Below are positions 7,132 through 13,278 of a DNA stretch of 13,831 nucleotides, in pieces. The position numbers were made by a program, and so were the translations under genes. The DNA comes from Chloroflexota bacterium. GTDB taxonomy: Bacteria > Chloroflexota > Anaerolineae > Fen-1058. The DNA lies in assembly GCA_016219235.1 (NCBI GenBank), contig JACRBO010000169.1:1-13831 (forward strand), written 5' to 3'. Under the pieces are notes generated by a model. That model ran no database searches. It was not told the origin of the DNA and was given only the letters and a program-made list of their open reading frames with translations. Position 1 is the stretch's first letter. Each line of letters opens with the position of its first letter.

Positions 7132-7605
7132 CTACTTACCCTTGAAAAGCACTTGGAACATGCGCCTGACTTGCGCGACGTTGGCCGCGGCTTCGGCTGT
7201 CGGCGTAACGATCTTGCGGCTGACAAACTGCGTGGTACCGCGCGCCGAATTGACCGTTTCCTGCGCCGAAGCAATCAATGGCCGCACTTCGTCGCGCATC
7301 ATGCGCACCAACATCGTCATCTGGATGACCAGCACCACCATCAGACCGACCAGGATCAGCGATTCGAGCGCCAGGAAGATGATGATGATGTCGCGCACGA
7401 CGCCGGTGACACCGCCATTGATCATCAACACAAACCCGGCGATGATCAGGATCAGCACGACCGCCACACCGATGCCGACGAAGGTCATGCGGCGTTTATT
7501 CTGCTTGTCGGCGCGGGTTTGAGACACGGTCTCATCCGACAGGCGATTGATGCTGGGTGGAACAGGTTCAGTTGGAGTTGAAGGATTGGGGATTGCTTCG
7601 CTCAT
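7132..7605 (-). CDS. Two-helix membrane protein of unknown function
   Basis: 157 residues with a Pro/Ser/Thr-rich N-terminus (1-38), two membrane helices (about 41-63 and 73-98) and a C-terminal helix (about 101-157) containing ETVNSARGTTQFVSRK and AAANVAQVRRM. This layout recalls DUF948-type proteins that sit next to YtxH genes, but the family is not certain. It is the first gene of a two-gene unit with YtxH. An extended -10 box lies 15 nt before ATG 7605, giving an almost leaderless mRNA, with GAGG 5 nt before the start codon. Confidence 0.8.
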   Translation of the reverse strand: MSEAIPNPSTPTEPVPPSINRLSDETVSQTRADKQNKRRMTFVGIGVAVVLILIIAGFVLMINGGVTGVVRDIIIIFLALESLILVGLMVVLVIQMTMLVRMMRDEVRPLIASAQETVNSARGTTQFVSRKIVTPTAEAAANVAQVRRMFQVLFKGK

Positions 7606-7620
7606 GCTAGCCTCGCGCGG

Positions 7621-7629
7621 ATTATAGCA
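7621..7629 (-). promoter_or_regulatory. Extended -10 promoter for the membrane protein-YtxH pair
   Basis: Minus strand TGCTATAAT: perfect TATAAT with the TG-N extension. Transcription would start near 7614, about 9 nt before the ATG. No good -35 at the usual distance. Confidence 0.6.
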
Positions 7630-7652
7630 TGGTTCAAAATGGTTGACTAGCC

Positions 7653-7674
7653 AGTGACGCCGATCCGCGTCACT
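7653..7674. other. Short hairpin spanning the stop of the small membrane protein gene
   Basis: AGTGACGC (7653-7660) pairs exactly with GCGTCACT (7667-7674), loop CGATCC. The TGA stop of the 7670-7915 gene lies in one arm. No T-tract follows; possibly a worn family A element (TGACGCG). Confidence 0.4.
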
Positions 7675-7915
7675 CGGGCCGGTTGATCAGCACCAACACC
7701 AACAAGCCGCCGATTAATGCTTGCACCAGATGGACTTCACCCAGCAAGATCAGTCGCCAGCCAAACAACTGGCTCAATACCTGCCCGATCGCGATGCCGA
7801 TGCCCGCCGCAACGATCGACAGGATCAGTCGCGCGAAACCGCCGCCCCGCCACAGGTGATAGATCAGGCCGGTGGCCGCAGCCAGAATTGCGATCAGTAG
7901 GATGGTGGGTGACAT
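7670..7915 (-). CDS. Small three-helix membrane protein, unknown function
   Basis: 81 residues from ATG 7915 (MSPTILLIAIL). Three hydrophobic segments are seen: about 4-20, 28-50 and 60-77, separated by HLWRGGG and FGWR. No family recognised. The frame is open further upstream to 7963, but those 16 codons (MKKHITRHSLLVTHLV) come from the family A hairpin and are unlikely to be native. No clear ribosome site precedes ATG 7915; a TTG at 7921 is an alternative. It follows mnmA on the same strand, with the 24-bp-stem hairpin between them. Real coding is likely from the membrane-protein pattern but not certain. Confidence 0.6.
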   Translation of the reverse strand: MSPTILLIAILAAATGLIYHLWRGGGFARLILSIVAAGIGIAIGQVLSQLFGWRLILLGEVHLVQALIGGLLVLVLINRPE

Positions 7916-7926
7916 GACCAAATGAG

Positions 7927-7983
7927 TGACGAGTAACGAGTGACGAGTGATGTGTTTTTTCACTCGTCACTCGTTACTCGTCA
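7927..7983. repeat. Family A inverted pair forming a perfect 24-bp hairpin at the mnmA stop
   Basis: Left arm 7927-7950 (units TGACGAG, TAACGAG, TGACGAG, TGA) is exactly complementary to right arm 7960-7983, with a 9-nt loop TGTGTTTTT. Read on the minus strand, the right arm begins at the mnmA TGA stop (7981-7983). There is no T-run beyond the stem on the minus strand, so it is not a classic terminator; it should form a very stable 3' structure on mnmA mRNA. Confidence 0.92.
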
Positions 7984-9090
7984 GGTAATGAAGCCCTGCC
8001 CGATGACGACTTCGCCATCGAACACGACCAGTCCCTGCCCCGGCGTGATGTCACGCTGGGCTTCGTCAAACTCGACGCGCGCAGCGCGCGCCGAAGTTCG
8101 ATCGGGGTGGACGGTGACCGCTGCTTCTCGCGCCTTGTAGCGGATCTTGGCGGTGGCCCGGAACGGCTCGATCGGTGCGTGGCCGCTCACATAGTGCACC
8201 TCGCGCACGGTGCATTCGTTGCGGCCCAGTTCATTTTTCGTGCCGACGATCACGCCGTTATCGGCGGCCTCCAGCGCGATGACGTACAGCGGCTCGGGCG
8301 CGGCGATGCCCAGCCCCTTGCGCTGGCCGATGGTGTAGAAGGGCAAGCCCTGATGTTGGCCGATGACGCGGCCAGCCGTCGTGCGAATGTCGCCGGGCTG
8401 GATCGACCCAGCGGGTGCGTGGCGCGTGATGAAGTCCCGATAGTCGCCGTTGGCGAGGAAGCACAAATCCTGGCTTTCCACTTTTTCTGCGACCGATAGT
8501 TTGAACTTCGCCGCCAGTTCGCGCACCTGCAGCTTGGTCATCTCACCCAGCGGCCACAGCGCATGCGATAATTCGTGCTGGCCCAGCACGCTCAATACAT
8601 ACGATTGATCTTTGTTGGGATCGACGCCGCGCAAGAGTTGATACGTGCCATCGACTTCGCGCACGCGCGCATAATGGCCGGTGGCTAAATACTGCGCCCC
8701 GAGACCGAGCGCTTTATTCAACAACAGCTCATAGCGAATGTGCCGGTTGCACATCAAACACGGATTGGGCGTGCGGCCAGCCACATATTCGCTGACGAAG
8801 TAATCGACGACGGTGGACTTGAACGTGTCCGCGATATTGATCAAATAGAAGGGGATGCCCAGTTGATTCGCAATCGAGCGCGCGGCGTCCACATCGGCGG
8901 GTGTGCAGCACCGATTGGCGCGACCGTTGTCGCCGTCGCTCCACAACTTCAGCATCAAACCTACGACATCGTAGCCTTGATCCTTCAACAGCGCCGCCGC
9001 GACGGAACTATCGACGCCGCCGCTCATGGCCACGACAACGCGGATGTTGGAAGTTGGAGGTTGGAGGTTGGAGGTCACTTCACTCGTCAT
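7981..9090 (-). CDS. mnmA: tRNA-specific 2-thiouridylase
   Basis: 369 residues. It activates U34 of Glu, Gln and Lys tRNAs with ATP and inserts sulfur to give 2-thiouridine. Visible: PP-loop SGGVDSS (23-29), NPCLMCNRHIRY with catalytic Cys111 (109-120), ATGHYARV (136-143), DQSYVLSVL (161-169), the second catalytic Cys210 in SQDLCFL (206-212), and FYTIGQRKGLG (251-261). Length and domains are normal. The only upstream ATG, 9090, lies in a family A heptamer; residues 1-6 (MTSEVT) are coded by family A and 7-15 (SNLQPPTSN) by family C. The native start, which in most homologues directly precedes the VVVAMSGG strand, seems to have been replaced. A GTG at residue 20 or 5 is an alternative. The uma2 stop is 10 bp upstream, and the cysteine desulfurase two genes upstream could supply its sulfur. 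Confidence 0.95.
   Translation of the reverse strand: MTSEVTSNLQPPTSNIRVVVAMSGGVDSSVAAALLKDQGYDVVGLMLKLWSDGDNGRANRCCTPADVDAARSIANQLGIPFYLINIADTFKSTVVDYFVSEYVAGRTPNPCLMCNRHIRYELLLNKALGLGAQYLATGHYARVREVDGTYQLLRGVDPNKDQSYVLSVLGQHELSHALWPLGEMTKLQVRELAAKFKLSVAEKVESQDLCFLANGDYRDFITRHAPAGSIQPGDIRTTAGRVIGQHQGLPFYTIGQRKGLGIAAPEPLYVIALEAADNGVIVGTKNELGRNECTVREVHYVSGHAPIEPFRATAKIRYKAREAAVTVHPDRTSARAARVEFDEAQRDITPGQGLVVFDGEVVIGQGFIT
9046..9073. repeat. Family C heptamers coding part of the MnmA N-terminus
   Basis: Four 7-bp units on the plus strand: GTTGGAA then GTTGGAG three times. On the minus strand they encode about SNLQPPTSN of MnmA. Confidence 0.88.
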
Positions 9091-9103
9091 TCGTTACTCG
9101 TCA
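9079..9103 (-). repeat. Family A heptamers linking the uma2 stop and the mnmA start
   Basis: Minus strand units TGACGAG (from 9103), TAACGAA, TGACGAG, TGAA. The first TGA is the uma2 stop; the change to TAACGAA creates the ATG (9090-9088) used by mnmA. TGA, TAA and TGA fall in three different frames. Confidence 0.9.
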
Positions 9104-9646
9104 TTCAAACAACTCGGCCACACTGATCTCAAAGCCCGGCAGCACGTTTTCGCCGGTCAGCTTGTCTTCGCGGCTCAGGCGCAGCGCCTCTTTGCGCGGG
9201 CGATACACCACGACGCCCTGCGTCTTAGGGACGACCACCCAGATCAGGCGCACACCTGCGTTGAAGTATTCAGCCACTTTCTCTTCCACTTCCGTGTAGG
9301 TGTCACCGGGCGACATGACTTCAACGGCCAGATCGGGCGCGAGGCGCAAGAAGCCGGTCAGATCGCCCAGTTCTTCAACGCGCTCATTGGAGTAGACCAT
9401 CGCATCTGCACCGCGTACGGTGTCGGGATCGTATCCCGTATAGAAGCCGGTCTCTGCGCCAAAGACTTTGCCCAACTTGCGCAGCTTGACAAAATTGCCA
9501 AGCACCCGTGCCACGTTCGCAGTCAGTTCGCCATGCGTGCCGCCTGCCGGAGCCATTTTGATCAGTTCTCCTTTGACCAGTTCCCATCGGCCGATGTCGC
9601 CCATTTCCAGCACATCTTCAGCAGACAGCAAAGTTTTCACAGTCAT
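9101..9646 (-). CDS. Uma2-family (DUF820) putative endonuclease
   Basis: 181 residues from ATG 9646 (GTG 9649 is adjacent; GAGG is better placed for the ATG). Uma2 proteins have a PD-(D/E)XK nuclease fold and are often numerous in Chloroflexota and cyanobacteria; their biological role is unclear. Seen here: YELV-like WELVKGELIKMAPAGGTHGE (21-40), candidate metal/catalytic residues D81 (VRGADAMVY), E109 (PDLAVEVMSPGDT) and K123 (EEKVAEYFNAGVRLIWVV), and the C-terminal LPGFEISVAELFE. The set appears intact. It lies between the cysteine desulfurase and mnmA genes on the same strand, 42 bp and 10 bp away, so it is probably co-transcribed; no functional link is known. Confidence 0.9.
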   Translation of the reverse strand: MTVKTLLSAEDVLEMGDIGRWELVKGELIKMAPAGGTHGELTANVARVLGNFVKLRKLGKVFGAETGFYTGYDPDTVRGADAMVYSNERVEELGDLTGFLRLAPDLAVEVMSPGDTYTEVEEKVAEYFNAGVRLIWVVVPKTQGVVVYRPRKEALRLSREDKLTGENVLPGFEISVAELFE

Positions 9647-9661
9647 CACACACCTCGCTTT

Positions 9662-9691
9662 TCACGCACCACGCACTACGCACCACGTTCA
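9662..9691 (-). repeat. Family B heptamers at the cysteine desulfurase stop
   Basis: On the minus strand the array begins with the TGA stop (9691-9689), continues ACGT, then GGTGCGT, AGTGCGT, GGTGCGT and GA. The first 14 bases equal those at the glmS stop (4826-4839). Confidence 0.85.
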
Positions 9692-10852
9692 TGCATGCTC
9701 TCTCAATTGCGCGACTACCCCCGGCAGCACATCCAACGTCGTGGCGATGTCTTCCGGTGTGGTCAAATGGCCCAGCGTCATGCGCAATGAACCCAGCGCC
9801 CACTCGCGCGGCAGCCCCATCGACGTCAACACGTGCGACGGTTCGGCCTCGCCCGTGGTGCAAGCCGAGCCGGTGCTGACGCAAACGCCCTCCAGATCCA
9901 GCGCCGTCAGCAGCATCTCGCCTTCCACACCGCGCACGGCAAACGACGCGCTGTTGGGCAAACGCCGGGTGGGATGGCCCGTCAACTGCACGTCGGGAAC
10001 GCGCTCGATGATGCCCGCGACCAGTTCATCGCGCAGGGCCGACACGCGGGCGTTTTCGCTTTCGCGTCGTTCTTGCGCCAACTTCAAAGCCGTGGCCAGG
10101 CCGACGATTTCTGCCACGTTGACGGTGCCCGGCCGCCGACCCCGTTCGTGCCCGCCGCCCGTCAACGCCGAGATCAACTCCACACCCGATCGGACGTACA
10201 GCACTCCCACGCCCTTTGGCCCGTAGAATTTGTGCGCGGAGAGTGCCAGCAGATCGACCTTGAGTTGATCGACATCCAGCGTCAGCTGCCCGCCGGCCTG
10301 CACCGCATCCGTATGAAACGCGATGCCCTTCGATCGCGCCAGCGCGCCGATCTCGGCGATGGGCTGCACCGTGCCGACTTCGTTGTTGGCGTACATCACG
10401 CTGATGAGCGCGGTGTCCGATCGGATGGCGCGGCCGATCGCGTCTACATCCACCATGCCATATTCATCGACCTCGACGAGCGTGACGTCGAAGCCATACA
10501 GATCGCGCAATTGATCAACGGTCGCGCCGACGGCGTGATGCTCGATCGGGATCGTGATCAAGTGATTGCCGCGCTTCGCCCGCCGCGCCGCGAAAGCCGC
10601 GCCGCGAATCGCCAGATTGTCACTTTCCGTGCCGCAGCCCGTAAACGTGATCTCGGCCGGCTGGCAGTGCAGCACTTCGGCCACCGACTGCCGCGCGGCA
10701 TCGAGCGCCTGCTGGGCCGCCCGGCCGATCGAGTGGATGGAGGACGTATTGCCAAACACCTCGGTCCAATACGGCTGCATCGCTTCGATGACGCGTACAT
10801 CGACGGGCGTGGTGGCGGCATGATCCAGATAAATCGTACGTTTTTTGGGCAT
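9689..10852 (-). CDS. Cysteine desulfurase (NifS/IscS class)
   Basis: 387 residues from ATG 10852 (the frame is open to 10900, but that overlaps the promoter; AAGGAG lies 4 nt before 10852). A PLP enzyme that converts cysteine to alanine and holds the sulfur as a persulfide for Fe-S clusters and tRNA thiolation. Visible: YLDHAATTPV (8-17), GCGTESDNLAI (72-82), PIEHHAV (102-108) with the PLP-stacking His, ANNEVGT (155-161), D182 and Q185 (HTDAVQA), PLP lysine Lys208 in SAHKFYGPKG, and active Cys331 in STGSACTTG (326-334). The class I layout resembles IscS and NifS more than SufS. No iscU, iscR or iscA is adjacent; uma2 and mnmA follow on the same strand, so sulfur for MnmA is its likely local job. 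Confidence 0.93.
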   Translation of the reverse strand: MPKKRTIYLDHAATTPVDVRVIEAMQPYWTEVFGNTSSIHSIGRAAQQALDAARQSVAEVLHCQPAEITFTGCGTESDNLAIRGAAFAARRAKRGNHLITIPIEHHAVGATVDQLRDLYGFDVTLVEVDEYGMVDVDAIGRAIRSDTALISVMYANNEVGTVQPIAEIGALARSKGIAFHTDAVQAGGQLTLDVDQLKVDLLALSAHKFYGPKGVGVLYVRSGVELISALTGGGHERGRRPGTVNVAEIVGLATALKLAQERRESENARVSALRDELVAGIIERVPDVQLTGHPTRRLPNSASFAVRGVEGEMLLTALDLEGVCVSTGSACTTGEAEPSHVLTSMGLPREWALGSLRMTLGHLTTPEDIATTLDVLPGVVAQLREHA

Positions 10853-10871
10853 AAGACTCCTTGTTAAAACG

Positions 10872-10900
10872 ATTGTAGCACGCGGGTATGGCAGCGTCAA
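10872..10900 (-). promoter_or_regulatory. Strong promoter for the cysteine desulfurase-uma2-mnmA unit
   Basis: Minus strand TTGACG (10900-10895), 17 bp, then TACAAT (10877-10872), also with the TG-N extension (TGCTACAAT). This is the best -35/-10 pair in the window. Transcription would start near 10865, about 13 nt before the ATG. Confidence 0.75.
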
Positions 10901-10927
10901 CGAACTACCCGTTTTTCGGCTTAGGTG

Positions 10928-10933
10928 TACAAT
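10928..10933 (+). promoter_or_regulatory. Possible -10 box for the acidic TPR-like gene
   Basis: TACAAT, 30 nt before ATG 10964, divergent from the cysteine desulfurase promoter. No -35 or TG extension is evident. Confidence 0.35.
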
Positions 10934-10963
10934 TCGGCGCGATACTGGCCGGAGGAGCCGCGC

Positions 10964-11854
10964 ATGCCTACCCCACTACCTGAGCCACCGTTTGACGACC
11001 CCGATGACGAAGACGATGTCGATGACGTCGAACTGGATGACGAATTTGACGATCTGGACGATAACGAATTAGCGGGCCGCTTGCCGGGTGATGAGCCATA
11101 CGGCGATGACGACGATTCGGCGTTGTTCCGCGATCCCGATGAGGGTCTGCCGCCCGATCAGGCCCGCTCGCGCCGCGCCATGCTGGGCGTGCCCGACTTC
11201 GACGAAGATGAAGACGCTGCGCCGCCCTCGCCCACGCGCTTGATGCAGGACGCGCTGATCGATCGCATGAACGATGTGTTGGACGATGAGTGGGAGTGGT
11301 CGGCCGCCTCAGAGATCGCGTACGAAGCGCTGACGATCGATCCGACGTACGGGCGCGCGGCCAATGCGCTGCTGCGCTGCTACCTGACCAAAGCGACGCT
11401 GCGCGACATGCAGCATGCGCAGCGCAAACTATTTGATCCGATGGACGAGCGGCCTAATCAACGACAGCGCCAACTGGCGCACAGTTATCGCCTGTTGACG
11501 CGCGCCCCGCTGTGGAATGACTGGCCCGCCGATCTGCCGCCCGCTTCGCCCGAAGTCACCGAACTGCTGAAGTTGGGCCAGCGCGCGCTGCGGCATGCGT
11601 ACTACGCCGGCAATAAGGCTGGCTATAAGGCCATGCGGCAAGCCTTCGACGGCGCCATCGCGCATACACAAGCCAAGCTGGCCGTGATGTGGTATCTGGC
11701 GCGCCTGTACGCGGACAAAGCCTTCTTTGCGGACAGCGCCGCACTGCTGAGCGCGATGCTGTCCGCCGGATCGATCAGCCGCGATGTGCAGCGCCTCTAT
11801 GCCGAGATGATGTGGTGGCGCGATCAAGGCCGCTGGCTGCCGTGGGTGCATTGA
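10964..11854 (+). CDS. Acidic N-terminus, TPR-like helical protein of unknown function
   Basis: 296 residues from ATG 10964, with GGAGG 8 nt upstream. Residues 11-34 are extremely acidic (17 of 24 are D or E) and the region to about 85 stays acidic and Pro-rich, probably disordered. From about 93 on it is helical; WSAASEIAYEALTIDPTYGRAANALLRCYL (112-141) resembles a TPR hairpin, and AKLAVMWYLARLYADKAFFADSAALLSAML (237-266) another. No catalytic motif is seen; a protein-binding scaffold is plausible. It is divergent from cysteine desulfurase and followed by the iron-transporter gene across a family A hairpin. Its TGA stop opens the repeat. Confidence 0.8.
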   Translation: MPTPLPEPPFDDPDDEDDVDDVELDDEFDDLDDNELAGRLPGDEPYGDDDDSALFRDPDEGLPPDQARSRRAMLGVPDFDEDEDAAPPSPTRLMQDALIDRMNDVLDDEWEWSAASEIAYEALTIDPTYGRAANALLRCYLTKATLRDMQHAQRKLFDPMDERPNQRQRQLAHSYRLLTRAPLWNDWPADLPPASPEVTELLKLGQRALRHAYYAGNKAGYKAMRQAFDGAIAHTQAKLAVMWYLARLYADKAFFADSAALLSAMLSAGSISRDVQRLYAEMMWWRDQGRWLPWVH

Positions 11855-11922
11855 TCGTGATGAGTGATGAGTGACGAGTAAATTCTCTCACTCGTCACGC
11901 ATTACTCGTTACTCATTACTCG
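11852..11922. repeat. Family A inverted arrays between the TPR-like and iron-transporter genes
   Basis: Starting at the TGA stop (11852): TGATCG, TGATGAG, TGATGAG, TGACGAG, TA; then, inverted, TCACTCG, TCACGCA, TTACTCG, TTACTCA, TTACTCG. GTGACGAGT (11871-11879) pairs perfectly with ACTCGTCAC (11890-11898). The outer parts pair imperfectly. Confidence 0.88.
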
Positions 11923-11934
11923 TGGGAGCAACTC

Positions 11935-13056
11935 ATGCCTCAACCGACCCCTAAACAAATTCTGGAATACCGGGACGATGAACGCAACAGCGCGGCGCTG
12001 TATCGCGCGATCGCTGAAGTGGAGAAGAATCCCAAAATCGCCGAGGTCTATCGGCGGCTGGCGGCGACTGAAGAAGGCCATGCCGCCACCTGGGAAGAAA
12101 AACTCAGCGCGGCTAAGGCACCCATCCCCGAATTCAAACTCGCCACGCGCACGCGCATCTTGATCGCGCTGTCCAAACGCTTCGGCGTGGGGGCGGTGCT
12201 GCCTGCCATGTCGTCGATGGAGAAGCAGGGCAACAGCAGCTATCGCCTGCACGGCGCACCGGCCATGGCCGCCGCCGAGCAATCGCACGCACGTCTGCTG
12301 AAGACCATCACCCAGACCTCACTAGGCGGCATGGAGGGCAGCGCGGTGGCCCAGCTGGAGGGGCGGCATCGATCGGCGGGCGGCAACGCGCTGCGCGCCG
12401 CCGTGCTGGGCGCGAACGACGGCCTGGTATCAAACTTCAGCCTGGTGATGGGCGTGGCCGGGGCCGAGGTGGCGGGCAGTACGATTCTGCTGACGGGCCT
12501 GGCGGGCCTGCTGGCCGGCGCAATCTCGATGGCGTTGGGCGAGTGGATCTCTGTGCAGAGTTCGCGCGAGTTATACCAGAAGCAAATCACAACTGAAAAA
12601 GAAGAGATCGAGCAATCGCCGCAGGAAGAGGCCGAAGAACTGGCGCTGATTTATCAGGCGCGCGGCCTGGACGAGAGCGCGGCCCGCGCGCTGGCGCAGC
12701 AGATCATCAGTAACCCTGAAACCGCGCTGGAAGCCCTGGCCCGCGATGAGCTGGGCATCGACCCCGAAGAGTTGGGCGGCTCGGCGTGGGAGGCGGCCAT
12801 TGCCTCGTTCCTGTTGTTCGCCGTGGGCGCGATCGTGCCGGTGATTCCGTACCTGTTTGGCGCGGCCGGCATGACGGCCGTGATCGTCAGTTCGATCTTG
12901 AGCGCGATCGGGTTGTTCGGCATCGGTTCGGCGATTACGCTATTCACGGGGCGCACGATCCTTTCATCCGGCACGCGACAGATGTTGTTTGGTTTGGCTG
13001 CCGCCGCTGTCACGTTTGGGATTGGCCGGTTGATTGGGGTGAGTGTGGCGGGCTGA
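11935..13056 (+). CDS. Rubrerythrin-VIT1 fusion, MbfA-like iron exporter
   Basis: 373 residues. The N-terminal ferritin-like domain (about 8-128) carries two diiron-type ExxH motifs, E46-x-x-H49 (ATEEGHAATW) and E115-x-x-H118 (AAEQSHARLL), with further acids near 14-30. The C-terminal CCC1/VIT1 domain (about 150-373) begins LRAAVLGANDGLVSNFSLVMGVAGA (153-177), the family signature, and has about five membrane helices (161-179, 182-203, 286-308, 312-336, 350-370) with an acidic helical linker (218-280) that likely binds metal. In proteobacteria, MbfA of this architecture exports iron under peroxide or iron stress; that role is inferred here. GGGAG lies 6 nt before ATG 11935, directly after the family A repeat. 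Its TGA stop opens the family D array. Confidence 0.9.
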   Translation: MPQPTPKQILEYRDDERNSAALYRAIAEVEKNPKIAEVYRRLAATEEGHAATWEEKLSAAKAPIPEFKLATRTRILIALSKRFGVGAVLPAMSSMEKQGNSSYRLHGAPAMAAAEQSHARLLKTITQTSLGGMEGSAVAQLEGRHRSAGGNALRAAVLGANDGLVSNFSLVMGVAGAEVAGSTILLTGLAGLLAGAISMALGEWISVQSSRELYQKQITTEKEEIEQSPQEEAEELALIYQARGLDESAARALAQQIISNPETALEALARDELGIDPEELGGSAWEAAIASFLLFAVGAIVPVIPYLFGAAGMTAVIVSSILSAIGLFGIGSAITLFTGRTILSSGTRQMLFGLAAAAVTFGIGRLIGVSVAG

Positions 13057-13256
13057 TCGGTCAATTAGTGACTGGTCAACTGGTAATTGGTCAACTGGTA
13101 ACTGGTCGACTGGTAACTGGTCGACTGGTAACTGGTCAATCGGTGATTGGCGACGGGTTGACCGATTACCGATCGACCCGATTACCGATCGACCCGATTA
13201 CCGATCACCGATCAACCGATCGACCGATTACCGATCACCGATCGACCGATTACCAA
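13054..13256. repeat. Family D array, about 200 bp, in two opposed halves
   Basis: It starts at the iron-transporter TGA stop. To about 13150 it alternates 7- and 8-bp units (GGTAACT, GGTCAACT or GGTCGACT; period 15). From about 13157 it consists of the complementary type (GATTACC, GATCGACC). The halves are imperfect reverse complements, so a long hairpin is possible. It fills most of the 222-bp gap before the MFS gene. Confidence 0.9.
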
Positions 13257-13278
13257 TCTCCTCTCCTCAAGGACCCTC

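Noticed and set aside
9101..9646. Insertion sequence or transposase
   Set aside because: The Uma2 protein is a PD-(D/E)XK-like family but has no terminal inverted repeats or target duplication around it; no transposase gene is present in the window.
9833..10867. 344-codon open frame on the plus strand
   Set aside because: Antisense shadow of the cysteine desulfurase gene, whose motifs are complete; product is rich in R, H, D and Q with no recognisable domain.
10853..10900. 16-residue N-terminal extension of cysteine desulfurase
   Set aside because: It runs over the -35 and -10 boxes; ATG 10852 has AAGGAG and directly precedes the family N-terminus.
13054..13256. CRISPR array
   Set aside because: Units are 7-8 bp with no unique spacers of regular length and no cas genes nearby.
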